Positions 37,605 to 45,136 of a DNA stretch of 64,000 bases are shown in pieces. The stretch comes from Gammaproteobacteria bacterium HGW-Gammaproteobacteria-13. Lineage in GTDB: Bacteria > Pseudomonadota > Gammaproteobacteria > Pseudomonadales > Pseudomonadaceae. The notes below the pieces were generated by a model that ran no database searches, was not told the origin of the DNA, and saw only the letters and a list, made by a program, of their open reading frames with translations. Position numbers and translations under genes: made by a program. The stretch spans positions 223,407 through 287,406 of the forward strand of contig PGZH01000001.1 of assembly GCA_002840155.1 (NCBI GenBank), given 5' to 3'. The stretch's first letter is position 1; each line of letters begins with the position of its first letter.

Positions 37605-38687
37605 TTACTTCGGCAGTTCAGCCTTTACGTTTTCCACGTAGTAGTTCATCGAGGCTAGTTCGGCGTTGGTGGCGGCGACGCCGGCCGGAATTTTCTCGAC
37701 GCCGCTCTGGTCCTTGATCGGCCCGGTGAACGGGTGGAAGGCGCCGCTCTTGATGTTGGCGATGATCTGCTCGGCTTCGGTTTTCACATCCGCTGGCACC
37801 AGGTCGCTGATCGGCAGCTTGATGGTGTCTTCCGCCAGGCCACCCCAGAAGTCTTCAGACTTCCAGTTGCCGTCGATCACCGCCTGGGTGGACTTGACGT
37901 AGTGCGGGCCCCAGTCGTTGACGATCGAGGTGAGCACGGCCTTCGGCCCGAAGTGCGCCATGTCCGAGGCATAGCCCACGGAATAGACACCACGACGCTC
38001 GGCGGTCTGGATCGGCGCAGGGCTGTCGGTGTGCTGGAACACCACGTCGACGCCCTGATCGATCAGCGCGTTGGCCGCATCGGATTCCTTGCCCGGATCG
38101 AACCAGGAGTTGACCCACACCACCTTGATCTCAGTGCCGGGGTTGTACTTGTCCAGCGCCAGCTGGATGGCGTTGATATCGCGGATGACTTCCGGGATCG
38201 GGAAGGAGGCGACGTAGCCGATTTTCTTGGTCTTGGTCATCTTCGCCGCGAGGAAACCGCCGACATAGCGGCCTTCATAAGAGCGCGACAGGTAGGTGCC
38301 GAGGTTCTTGTCCTGCTTGTAGCCGGTGGCGTGCTCGAAGGTCAGCTTGGGGAACTGCTTGGCGACTTTCAGCGTCGGGTTCATGTAGCCGAACGAGGTG
38401 GTGAAGATCAGGTCATAGCCGCCCTTGGCCATGTTGCGGATCACCCGCTCGGCGTCTGCGCCTTCCGGTACGTTTTCCACGTAGCTGGTCTCGACCTTGT
38501 CACCCAGCTCCTTGATCACCGCCTGGCGACCCTGCTCATGCTGGTAGGTCCAGCCGTGGTCGCCAATCGGGCCGATATAGACAAAGCCGACCTTCAGCGG
38601 GTCGGCGGCGGAAGCGCCCAACGTGGCGCTAAAGCCAAGGGCGGCAACGAGGGTGCGCAGCAGCGGTTTTTTGCTCTTCTCGAACAT
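37605..38687 (-). CDS. BMP-family (nucleoside-type) ABC substrate-binding protein
   Basis: The start is at MFEKSKKPLLRTLV, with a signal peptide to about 28 (GASAAD), giving 360 residues. The fold blocks KVGFVYIGPIGDHGWTYQHEQGRQAV, FTTSFGYMNPTLKVAKQFP and NALIDQGVDVVFQHTDSPAPIQ are typical of Bmp/PnrA-like proteins, which bind purine nucleosides or nucleobases. Tyr, Asp and Trp positions near the two ligand lobes are kept. The permeases and ATPase lie upstream on the same strand, but a strong hairpin at 38797-38822 precedes this gene, so it may be expressed more strongly from its own promoter, as is usual for binding proteins. Confidence 0.92.
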   Translation of the reverse strand: MFEKSKKPLLRTLVAALGFSATLGASAADPLKVGFVYIGPIGDHGWTYQHEQGRQAVIKELGDKVETSYVENVPEGADAERVIRNMAKGGYDLIFTTSFGYMNPTLKVAKQFPKLTFEHATGYKQDKNLGTYLSRSYEGRYVGGFLAAKMTKTKKIGYVASFPIPEVIRDINAIQLALDKYNPGTEIKVVWVNSWFDPGKESDAANALIDQGVDVVFQHTDSPAPIQTAERRGVYSVGYASDMAHFGPKAVLTSIVNDWGPHYVKSTQAVIDGNWKSEDFWGGLAEDTIKLPISDLVPADVKTEAEQIIANIKSGAFHPFTGPIKDQSGVEKIPAGVAATNAELASMNYYVENVKAELPK

Positions 38688-38796
38688 GGTTGGCGGAACT
38701 CCGATGTGTGTGGGTACGTTGTTGTTAAACAGCTGCCGGTTGAATTGCAAAAAGCTGACCAACTGGACAATTAGCGCTGCGCGCCGCGCTAAAACA

Positions 38797-38822
38797 CAGA
38801 ACCCCGCCGTGGCGGGGTTCTG
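38797..38822 (-). terminator. Terminator-like hairpin between permease and binding-protein genes
   Basis: On the minus strand CAGAACCCCGCC / GGCGGGGTTCTG with a 2-bp loop is followed by TGTTTT. It lies inside the transporter gene set, downstream of the second permease and 110 bp upstream of the binding-protein start, so it would separate the two transcripts. Confidence 0.8.
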
Positions 38823-38909
38823 CGTTGGTGCTGTGCTGGTGCGCAAGGGGGTTGTTGTGCTACTGGATGGTGCGCAATTGCGGGAATAGAGTTGCTGTCT
38901 GTAGGAGTT

Positions 38910-39836
38910 TCAGTGCCCCGGCTGCCAGGGCTTGCCCAGGGACACAGGGGCAAACAGACGGGTCTTGATTGCATCGCGAGAGAGCAATACCAGCACCAGG
39001 ATGGTCGCCACATAGGGCAGCATCGCCAGCAGGTTGGAAGGGATCGACAGGCCGATGCCCTGTGCCACCAGGTGGATGATGCTGGCCAGGCCGAACAGGT
39101 AGGCACCGAGCAGTACACGGAATACCCGCCAACTGGCGAACACCACCAGCGCCAGGGCGATCCAGCCACGGCCGGCGGTCATGTTTTCGGCCCACATCGG
39201 CGTGTAGGCCAGGGACAGGTAACCGCCGGCCAGTCCAGCCATGGCCCCGCCGAACAGCACCGCCAGGGTGCGCACGCGCAGCACCGGCAGGCCCATGGCG
39301 CTGGCGGCATCGGGGTTTTCGCCGACCGCCTGGATGATCAAACCGATGCGGCTTTTCAGCAGCACCCAAGCGACTAAACCGAACAGGGCGAAGGACAGGT
39401 AGACCAGAATGTCCTGAGCAAACAGCATGCGCCCGATCAGCGGAATATCACTGAGCAGCGGAATCGCGATGGGCTCGAAACCGGCCAGCGGTTTGCCAAC
39501 CCAGGCCGCACCGACAAAAGTGGAGAGGCCGACCCCGAAGATGGTCAGCGCCAGGCCGGTGGCCACCTGATTGGCGTTAAAGCTCAGGGCCACGGCGGCG
39601 AACAGCATCGACAGCAGCATGCCAGCGCTCATCGCCAGCAGCACACCGAGCCAGAGGTTGCCGGTACTCAGGGCGACGATAAAACCGATCACCGCGCCGA
39701 ACAGCATCATGCCTTCCTGGCCGAGGTTGAGCACGCCGCTCTTCTCACAGATCAGTTCACCCAGCGCCACCAGCAGCAACGGCGTACCGGTGCGCACCAT
39801 GGCGTAGAAAATATTGCTTAACAGGTCGAGATCCAT
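38910..39836 (-). CDS. ABC transporter permease, BMP/nucleoside type (second)
   Basis: The start is at MDLDLLSNIFYAM with GGAA-rich leader, giving 308 residues. About nine hydrophobic helices; the EAA-like loop G-L-P-V-L-R-V-R-T-L-A-V-L-F-G-G-A-M-A-G-L-A-G-G-Y lies near 200, and the N-terminal GELICEKSGVLNLGQEGMM is the hallmark of the nucleoside/simple-sugar BPD_transp_2 family. It partners with the permease at 39897, separated by a 28-bp palindrome. Confidence 0.92.
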   Translation of the reverse strand: MDLDLLSNIFYAMVRTGTPLLLVALGELICEKSGVLNLGQEGMMLFGAVIGFIVALSTGNLWLGVLLAMSAGMLLSMLFAAVALSFNANQVATGLALTIFGVGLSTFVGAAWVGKPLAGFEPIAIPLLSDIPLIGRMLFAQDILVYLSFALFGLVAWVLLKSRIGLIIQAVGENPDAASAMGLPVLRVRTLAVLFGGAMAGLAGGYLSLAYTPMWAENMTAGRGWIALALVVFASWRVFRVLLGAYLFGLASIIHLVAQGIGLSIPSNLLAMLPYVATILVLVLLSRDAIKTRLFAPVSLGKPWQPGH

Positions 39837-39860
39837 GGGAGTTCCTTTGCATAGAGCTTT

Positions 39861-39888
39861 TGTAGGAGCGAGCAAGCTCGCTCCTACA
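39861..39888. repeat. Perfect inverted repeat, TGTAGGAGCGAGC family
   Basis: TGTAGGAGCGAGC / GCTCGCTCCTACA is a perfect 13-bp stem with a 2-bp loop between the two permease genes. It may tune their relative mRNA levels. Confidence 0.85.
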
Positions 39889-39896
39889 GGTACGTT

Positions 39897-40994
39897 TCAG
39901 GCCAGTGCTTCGGCGTTGGTTGTGCGCTGCGCCCATTTCCACTTCAGTCGTGGCCGATAAAGAATCAGCACGTCGCAGGCGAGCAGAAAGAACAGCATCA
40001 TTCCCTGGAACAGTTGGGTGATCGCCTGGGGCAGGTTCATGGTCATCTGCGCGTTCTCGCCGCCCAGGTACAACAGGGCCATCAGCAGGCTGGCGAACAG
40101 AATGCCAAGCGGATTCAGGCGGCCGAGAAAGGCTACGGTGATCGCCGCGTAGCCGTAACCCGGTGAGACCTGCGGCACCAGTTGGCCGATGGGGCCGGCC
40201 ACTTCGCCGATACCGGCCAGCCCGGCCAGGCCGCCGCTGACCAGCAGGGCAAACCACACCAGGCGTTTCTCGCGAAAACCGACAAAACCGGCGGCGCGGC
40301 GGTCGAGGCCGAGCACCTTGATCTGAAAACCGAGAAAGCTCTTGTGCAGCAGCACCCACACCGCCACCAGGGCCAGCAGGGCGAAATACAGGCCGGCGTG
40401 TAGGCGACCGTCTTCACTCACCAGCGGCAGGCGGCTGGCATCGCCGAACATTGCCGACTCGGGGAAGTTGAAGCCGGCCGGATCTTTCAATGGGCCATGC
40501 ACGAAGAACAGCAGCAGGTTCAGCGCGATGTAGTTGAGCATGATGCTGGTGAGGATTTCGTTGGCATTGAACTGCGTGCGTAACCAGGCGGTGAGGCCGC
40601 CCCAGGCTGCACCCGCTGCCACGCCGGCGAGCACCACCCAGACCAGCGCCCAGCGGCTGTCCCAATCGATGAGCTGGATCGCCATGGCGCTGCCGGCCAG
40701 CGCGCCGAGCAGCAGTTGACCTTCTGCGCCAATGTTCCAGATGCGCGCCTGATAGGCCACGGCCAGGCCGAGTGCGCAGAGCAGAATCGGCAGCGCCTTG
40801 ACCAGCAGTTCGGAGACGCCATACCAGTCGGCCAGTGGCGCAATCAGCAGGGTGTGCAGGGTGTCCAGCGGGTCGTGGCCGAGCAGGGCGAACAACAGCG
40901 CGCCGCTGCACAGGGTCAGCACGGCGGCGAGCAGCGGCGATAGCCAGAGCATGGCGCGCGATTGCTGGCCGCGCGGTTCGAGGGATAACAGCAT
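39897..40994 (-). CDS. ABC transporter permease, BMP/nucleoside type (first)
   Basis: The start is at MLLSLEPRGQQSRAM, giving 365 residues with about ten hydrophobic helices. Markers are LPILLCALGLAVAYQARIWNIGAEGQLLLGA and FNANEILTSIMLNYIALNLL, typical of YufP/NupP-like nucleoside permeases. It lies 11 bp after the ATPase gene and is cotranscribed with it. Confidence 0.93.
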   Translation of the reverse strand: MLLSLEPRGQQSRAMLWLSPLLAAVLTLCSGALLFALLGHDPLDTLHTLLIAPLADWYGVSELLVKALPILLCALGLAVAYQARIWNIGAEGQLLLGALAGSAMAIQLIDWDSRWALVWVVLAGVAAGAAWGGLTAWLRTQFNANEILTSIMLNYIALNLLLFFVHGPLKDPAGFNFPESAMFGDASRLPLVSEDGRLHAGLYFALLALVAVWVLLHKSFLGFQIKVLGLDRRAAGFVGFREKRLVWFALLVSGGLAGLAGIGEVAGPIGQLVPQVSPGYGYAAITVAFLGRLNPLGILFASLLMALLYLGGENAQMTMNLPQAITQLFQGMMLFFLLACDVLILYRPRLKWKWAQRTTNAEALA

Positions 40995-41005
40995 GGAAAA
41001 CTCCG

Positions 41006-42580
41006 TCAGCTCAGGCTGGCAGCAGTGGCTGCCGGCGTGCTTGTAATAGGGGGAAGCGGTGCGAACTCGCCGGCCATCCAACGACCGACTTCAACGGCTT
41101 CGGTTTCCGCCGTGGCGGCCAGTGGCGAGAGCTTGCCGCTGCACAGCGCAGCGATGCGGTCGCTGATCTGGAGCAGCTCGTCGAGGTCTTCGGAAATCAC
41201 CAGGATCGCCGCGCCGGCATCGCGCAGGGCAATCAGCGCGCGATGAATCGCCGCCGCCGCGCCCACGTCCACGCCCCAGGTCGGGTGCGCCGCCACCAGC
41301 AGCTTAGGGTTCTGCAGAATCTCGCGGCCGAGGATAAATTTTTGCAGGTTGCCGCCGGACAGGCTGCGCGCTGGCGCATCGGCATCCGGCGTCTTTACCG
41401 CAAAACGTTTGATGATCTCGTCGGCCAGGGCGCGCACCTTGCCGCGCTGAATCAGCCCCTTGCTCAGCAAACCCTGCTGGAAGGCGGTCAGTAGCGCGTT
41501 GTCGGCCAGGCTCATATCCGGCACCGCGCCGTGGCCCAGGCGTTCGGCCGGAACAAAGGCCAGGCCCAGCTTGCGCCGCGCATCCGGGTACAGGTCGGCG
41601 ATGGGTTGAGTGTCCAAGCTGATGCGTTCACGCTCGCTGCGCGGCAGGCGGGTTTCGCCACTGAGCAGGGCCAGCAGCTCATCCTGACCATTGCCGGCTA
41701 CTCCGGCGATGCCGACGATCTCACCGCTGCGTACTTCCAGGCGGATCTGGCTGAGGGTGCAACCGAACGGGTCGGCGTTGTGCCAGCTGAGATCATCCAC
41801 GCGCAAACGCGGCAGACCGCCGTCAGCTTTCGGGTAACTGCTTTCCAGTCCCTCGGCATCGCCGACCATCAGCCGCGCCAGCTGCAGATCGCTGCATTCG
41901 GCCGGTATGCAATGCCCCGACACTTTGCCGCCGCGCAGCACCGTGGCGCTCTGGCACAGGGCACGAACCTCGCCGAGTTTGTGGCTGATAAACAGAATGC
42001 TGCAGCCCTCGGCCGCCAGACGGCGCAGGGTGACGAACAGTTCGTCGGCCTCCTGCGGGGTGAGCACCGAGGTCGGCTCATCGAGGATCAAGAGTTTGAT
42101 GTCCTGCATCAGGCAGCGGACGATTTCCACCCGTTGCCGCTCGCCGATGGACAGGCTGTGCACCAGGCGGCCCGGTTCCAGGGCCATGCCGTAACGCTGG
42201 GAGACTTCGCGGATCTTCGGCTCCAGCTGCTTCGGCGCGCCGGCAGCCGCGCCCATGGCCAGGGCGATGTTCTCCGCCACCGTCAGGGTCTCGAACAGCG
42301 AGAAGTGCTGAAACACCATGCCTACGCCGAGGCTGCGAGCCATGGCCGGGTCGCGCATTTTCAGCGCTTCACCGTGCCAGCGAATTTCGCCGCTGTCGGG
42401 CTGGGTAACGCCGTAGATGATCTTCATCAGGGTGCTCTTGCCGGCACCGTTCTCGCCGAGCAACGCATGGATTTCCCCAGGGGCGATGTTCAGGTCGATA
42501 CGGTCGTTGGCCAGGCAGCCGGGGTAGCGCTTGCTGATACCGCTCAGCTGCAAGCGTGGAACAGAAGGGGAACTGGACAT
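41006..42580 (-). CDS. Double-NBD ABC transporter ATPase, BMP/nucleoside type
   Basis: The start is at MSSSPSVPRL, giving 524 residues with two fused nucleotide-binding domains. NBD1: Walker A GENGAGKST, signature LSIGERQRVEI, Walker B LLILDEPTSVLTPQE. NBD2: degenerate Walker A GVAGNGQDE, signature LSGGNLQKFILGRE, Walker B LLVAAHPTWGVDVGA. The degenerate second site is usual for YufO/NupO-type importers of nucleosides, nucleobases and sugars. It heads the transporter operon (ATPase, permease, permease). In P. aeruginosa an equivalent system lies beside guanine deaminase and bauR genes. Confidence 0.94.
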   Translation of the reverse strand: MSSSPSVPRLQLSGISKRYPGCLANDRIDLNIAPGEIHALLGENGAGKSTLMKIIYGVTQPDSGEIRWHGEALKMRDPAMARSLGVGMVFQHFSLFETLTVAENIALAMGAAAGAPKQLEPKIREVSQRYGMALEPGRLVHSLSIGERQRVEIVRCLMQDIKLLILDEPTSVLTPQEADELFVTLRRLAAEGCSILFISHKLGEVRALCQSATVLRGGKVSGHCIPAECSDLQLARLMVGDAEGLESSYPKADGGLPRLRVDDLSWHNADPFGCTLSQIRLEVRSGEIVGIAGVAGNGQDELLALLSGETRLPRSERERISLDTQPIADLYPDARRKLGLAFVPAERLGHGAVPDMSLADNALLTAFQQGLLSKGLIQRGKVRALADEIIKRFAVKTPDADAPARSLSGGNLQKFILGREILQNPKLLVAAHPTWGVDVGAAAAIHRALIALRDAGAAILVISEDLDELLQISDRIAALCSGKLSPLAATAETEAVEVGRWMAGEFAPLPPITSTPAATAASLS

Positions 42581-42754
42581 GGGCAGTGGCTCGGGAATGA
42601 CAACTGCCGTGCTAAAGCAAAAAACTGGCCAGTGGGTCAGAAAAGCCGCTGTGCAGCGTTCGCCCATCCGCTGTTTGATCAAGGCTGCCCAGTGATGGTG
42701 CGCGTGTTTGAGGCGGGGCTGTGTTGCTGCACCGAATCGAGGCTGCACGCTGGC

Positions 42755-43312
42755 CTAGTGGCGCAACCAGGCGCCCTGGGTCTTGCCGTATTCGGTGTCG
42801 CGGTCGTAACGCTGTTCCTGCTCGACATGCAGTTGCAACACAGCGTTTGCTTGTTGATTGGCCTGTTCTTGCAAGCGCAGGCAGCTGGGTTGTTCGGCCG
42901 TCAGTTGCAGGCGCTGATCAATCGCGCGGGCGGCGGCCTGGGCGATCTGGTAATGGCCGTTTTCGTGTTGCTGCAGGGCGCTGATGTAGGCAACAAAGTG
43001 CTGCTGGTGCGCGGGGCTGGCAGCAAGCAGGCGGGGCAGGGTGATGCTGGCGTGCAGCGTGGTTTCCGTGCGGGTAATGCGGCAGCGCCCGTCAGGTTCT
43101 TCCCACCACCAGAAGCGCCAGTTCACGCGCCAATCGGTGTAGCCATGAAACACCTTGCCGTCATGGCGAATTGGCGATGCCTGATCCAGTGCTGAGTACA
43201 GCAAGGCGTGCGCACTGGCATCGACATCGTAGTAGGTGTGCTCCAGCTGCTCACTCACCTGCGCCTGCAACGCCTGGCAGCAGAACAGGCAGAGCCATAC
43301 CAGGCGCTTCAT
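42755..43312 (-). CDS. DUF922 protein, putative secreted Zn-protease
   Basis: A 185-residue exported protein (signal peptide about 1-18). It carries Y-Y-D-V near 28, W-R-V-N-W-R-F near 61-67, and the metalloprotease-like H-E-N-G-H-Y-Q-I (HExxH variant with Asn), all features of DUF922. Conserved cysteines near 77 and 144 may pair. The start overlaps the YigZ gene stop by 4 bp (ATGA), so it is cotranslated with it. The substrate and role are unknown. Confidence 0.85.
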   Translation of the reverse strand: MKRLVWLCLFCCQALQAQVSEQLEHTYYDVDASAHALLYSALDQASPIRHDGKVFHGYTDWRVNWRFWWWEEPDGRCRITRTETTLHASITLPRLLAASPAHQQHFVAYISALQQHENGHYQIAQAAARAIDQRLQLTAEQPSCLRLQEQANQQANAVLQLHVEQEQRYDRDTEYGKTQGAWLRH

Positions 43313-43893
43313 AGTGGCTGCAATGCCTCACGGCCACGGCTGATATCCGCCAGCAGCCGCTGCAGCTCGGCGACCCGTGGTGCGGGGATGGCCAGCTGCA
43401 GCTCGGCCCCTGTGGCGTCGTAATCTTCGCGCTCCAGCAGGCAGTCGAGTTCCGTTAGGCGCGCCTTGAGCAGCGGCAGTTCGGCGAACAGGCAATGGCA
43501 GCGGTACTGCTCGCGTTCCACCAACTCGATGCGCGGTGCGCTTTGCAGGCATTTACTGGCGCTGCCGCCGTAGGCGCGAGCCAGGCCACCGGTGCCGAGC
43601 TGGATGCCGCCGTAGAAGCGGATCACCAGCACCACGACCTGATCCATATCCTGGGCTTCGATGGCCGCGAGGATCGGCCGGCCAGCGGTACCGCCGGGTT
43701 CGCCGTCATCACTGAAGCGGTACTGCTGACCCACCTTCCAGGCCCAGCAGTTATGGCTGGCGCTGGCATCGCTATGTGCCGCGATAAACGCCTGCGCCTC
43801 GGCCGCGCTGCTAACCGGCGCGGCGAGGGCGATAAAGCGGCTTTTGCGAATCTCCTCGCGGTACTCGCAAGGGCCGAGCAGGGTAAAAGGCAT
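43309..43893 (-). CDS. yigZ: YigZ/IMPACT-family protein
   Basis: A 194-residue two-domain protein. The N-terminal UPF0029/IMPACT domain has F-S-D-D-G-E-P-G-G-T-A-G-R-P-I-L and V-I-R-F-Y-G-G-I-Q-L-G-T-G-G-L-A-R-A-Y-G, the diagnostic blocks, and the C-terminal part is a small EF-G-V-like DUF1949 fold. The family is linked to translation and stress responses in eukaryotes; the bacterial role is unclear. It overlaps the upstream TetR gene by one base (TGATG) and the downstream DUF922 gene by 4 bp. Confidence 0.93.
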   Translation of the reverse strand: MPFTLLGPCEYREEIRKSRFIALAAPVSSAAEAQAFIAAHSDASASHNCWAWKVGQQYRFSDDGEPGGTAGRPILAAIEAQDMDQVVVLVIRFYGGIQLGTGGLARAYGGSASKCLQSAPRIELVEREQYRCHCLFAELPLLKARLTELDCLLEREDYDATGAELQLAIPAPRVAELQRLLADISRGREALQPL

Positions 43894-44564
43894 CAGGCGT
43901 CTTTGACGGGAGGCGTCAGGCCGCAGCCCTTGAGGATGATGCGGATCAGGTTGTCCCCGGCTTCTTCATAGTCCTGCTTGGTCAGGCGCGCGCGGCCGGT
44001 AACGCGGCAAATCTGCGAGGAAAAGTCGGCGTAGTGCTGAGTGCTGCCCCACAGCAGGAAGATCAAGTGCACCGGGTCCACCGGGTCCATCTTGCCGGCT
44101 GCGCTCCAGGCGGCGAACACTGCGGCGCGGCCGCGGAACCAGGCCTGGTAATCCTGATTGAGCATCAGCGACAGGGTTTCGCCGCCGCTGATCACTTCCA
44201 TCGCATAGATGCGCGAAGCCTTCGGATGGCGACGGGAGAACTCCATCTTGGCGCGGATATAGCCGGCCAGCGCGGTGGCCGGGTCGTCGTCTACGGTCAG
44301 GTTGTTGAAGGTGCTGTCCCACAGTTCGAGGATGTTCACCAGCACCGCCTGATACAGCCCCAGCTTGTTGCTGAAGTAGTAATGCAGGTTGGCTTTCGGC
44401 AGCCCAACGTTCTGCGCGATGGTGTTCATGCTGGTGCCTTTGAAGCCGTGGCGGGCGAACTCTTCCTCGGCGGCCTTGATGATCGCCTCTTCGTTCTTCT
44501 GCCGAATCCGGCCGGCAGGTTTGTTATTAGGATCGGCTCGGTGCGCAAGTACTTCAACAGTCAT
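43893..44564 (-). CDS. TetR-family regulator, RutR-like
   Basis: The start is at MTVEVLAHRADPNN, giving 223 residues. The helix-turn-helix NTIAQNVGLPKANLHYYFSNKLGLYQAVL (about 46-75) and the C-terminal block YAMEVISGGETLSLMLNQDYQAWFR match the RutR subfamily, which in E. coli senses uracil and thymine and controls pyrimidine and purine genes. It is divergent from the NMT1-Rieske-deaminase genes across a 570-bp gap that contains the sigma-54 promoter and palindromes, one of which (GACCA-N4-TGGTC) is close to the E. coli RutR half-site arrangement. It likely represses or tunes that operon. Confidence 0.85.
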   Translation of the reverse strand: MTVEVLAHRADPNNKPAGRIRQKNEEAIIKAAEEEFARHGFKGTSMNTIAQNVGLPKANLHYYFSNKLGLYQAVLVNILELWDSTFNNLTVDDDPATALAGYIRAKMEFSRRHPKASRIYAMEVISGGETLSLMLNQDYQAWFRGRAAVFAAWSAAGKMDPVDPVHLIFLLWGSTQHYADFSSQICRVTGRARLTKQDYEEAGDNLIRIILKGCGLTPPVKDA

Positions 44565-44679
44565 GGGCGGTTCCGCAGTGGTCAGGTTTTCGGACGAATG
44601 CACTGATAACCCAGAGCCGCCGAGGTGACAAGCGCGAGGGGCAGAAAAAGCTGGTTAAGCGCCATTTCTCGGGCCTCGC

Positions 44680-44694
44680 GCACCGTGTTTGTGC
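44680..44694 (+). promoter_or_regulatory. Putative NtrC enhancer site
   Basis: GCACCGTGTTTGTGC is a GCAC-N7-GTGC palindrome of the exact NtrC length. It lies about 110 bp upstream of the sigma-54 promoter, the usual enhancer distance. A second weaker half site (GGTGCGC) follows at about 44709. Assignment is by pattern only. Confidence 0.65.
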
Positions 44695-44803
44695 ATGCCC
44701 TGGCGCGTGGTGCGCGATTTTGTTGCCGGCATCAGGCGGATTTCTGCTTGGTTGGAGTAGGCCAACGACTGCCAACCCAGCTGGCGCAATGTTCTCGGCA
44801 AAG

Positions 44804-44820
44804 TTGGCACAGCCTCTGCA
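44804..44820 (+). promoter_or_regulatory. Sigma-54 (RpoN) promoter of the NMT1-Rieske-8-oxoguanine deaminase genes
   Basis: TTGGCACAGCCTCTGCA matches TTGGCAC-N5-TTGCA with the essential GG and GC dinucleotides 10 bp apart. Transcription would start near 44832, giving a leader of about 300 bases before the binding-protein gene. It implies nitrogen-controlled expression. Confidence 0.8.
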
Positions 44821-44850
44821 GAGATCACCGCGAGTAGAAGCGGTTAGCGT

Positions 44851-44920
44851 CCGATCACCTCTGATCGGCGTGGGACATTGCTCTTGCGACCACCCCTGGT
44901 CGCACACCCGGTATCGGGTG
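44851..44920 (+). other. Three tandem tetraloop hairpins in the leader of the ABC-Rieske operon
   Basis: Hairpin 1 (44851-44868): CCGATCA-CCTC-TGATCGG. Hairpin 2 (44885-44904): TGCGACCA-CCCC-TGGTCGCA. Hairpin 3 (44905-44920): CACCCG-GTAT-CGGGTG, abutting hairpin 2. All have 6-8 bp perfect stems and 4-base loops and lie within the predicted transcript. They may be a leader RNA element or a row of repressor operators; hairpin 2 contains GACCA-N4-TGGTC, like a RutR site with a longer spacer. From 44921 to 45136 I see no gene; an in-frame ATG at 44966 gives an unlikely extension. Confidence 0.7.
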
Positions 44921-45136
44921 CTTGGTCCTGGCCTTTGGGCTTAGAGCGAGAGAGAGCTGTCGGCTATGCACTATTTAAATGCCATCACACCTCTGTACGG
45001 CCTGGGTCGTGACCCAAGCGCCGCTCGCGTTTGCCCATTTTTCAGTGTTCCAGCCCCCACCGGTTTCCCTCGCAGCCAGACGCAGTTCGCCTCTGGCGCG
45101 GCTTTCAACGTGCCCTCCATTCGGGAGAGATTCGCC

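Noticed and set aside
44966-45136. 57-codon N-terminal extension of the NMT1-type binding protein
   Set aside because: The ATG at 45137 has a good ribosome-binding site followed directly by a signal peptide; the extension would bury it.
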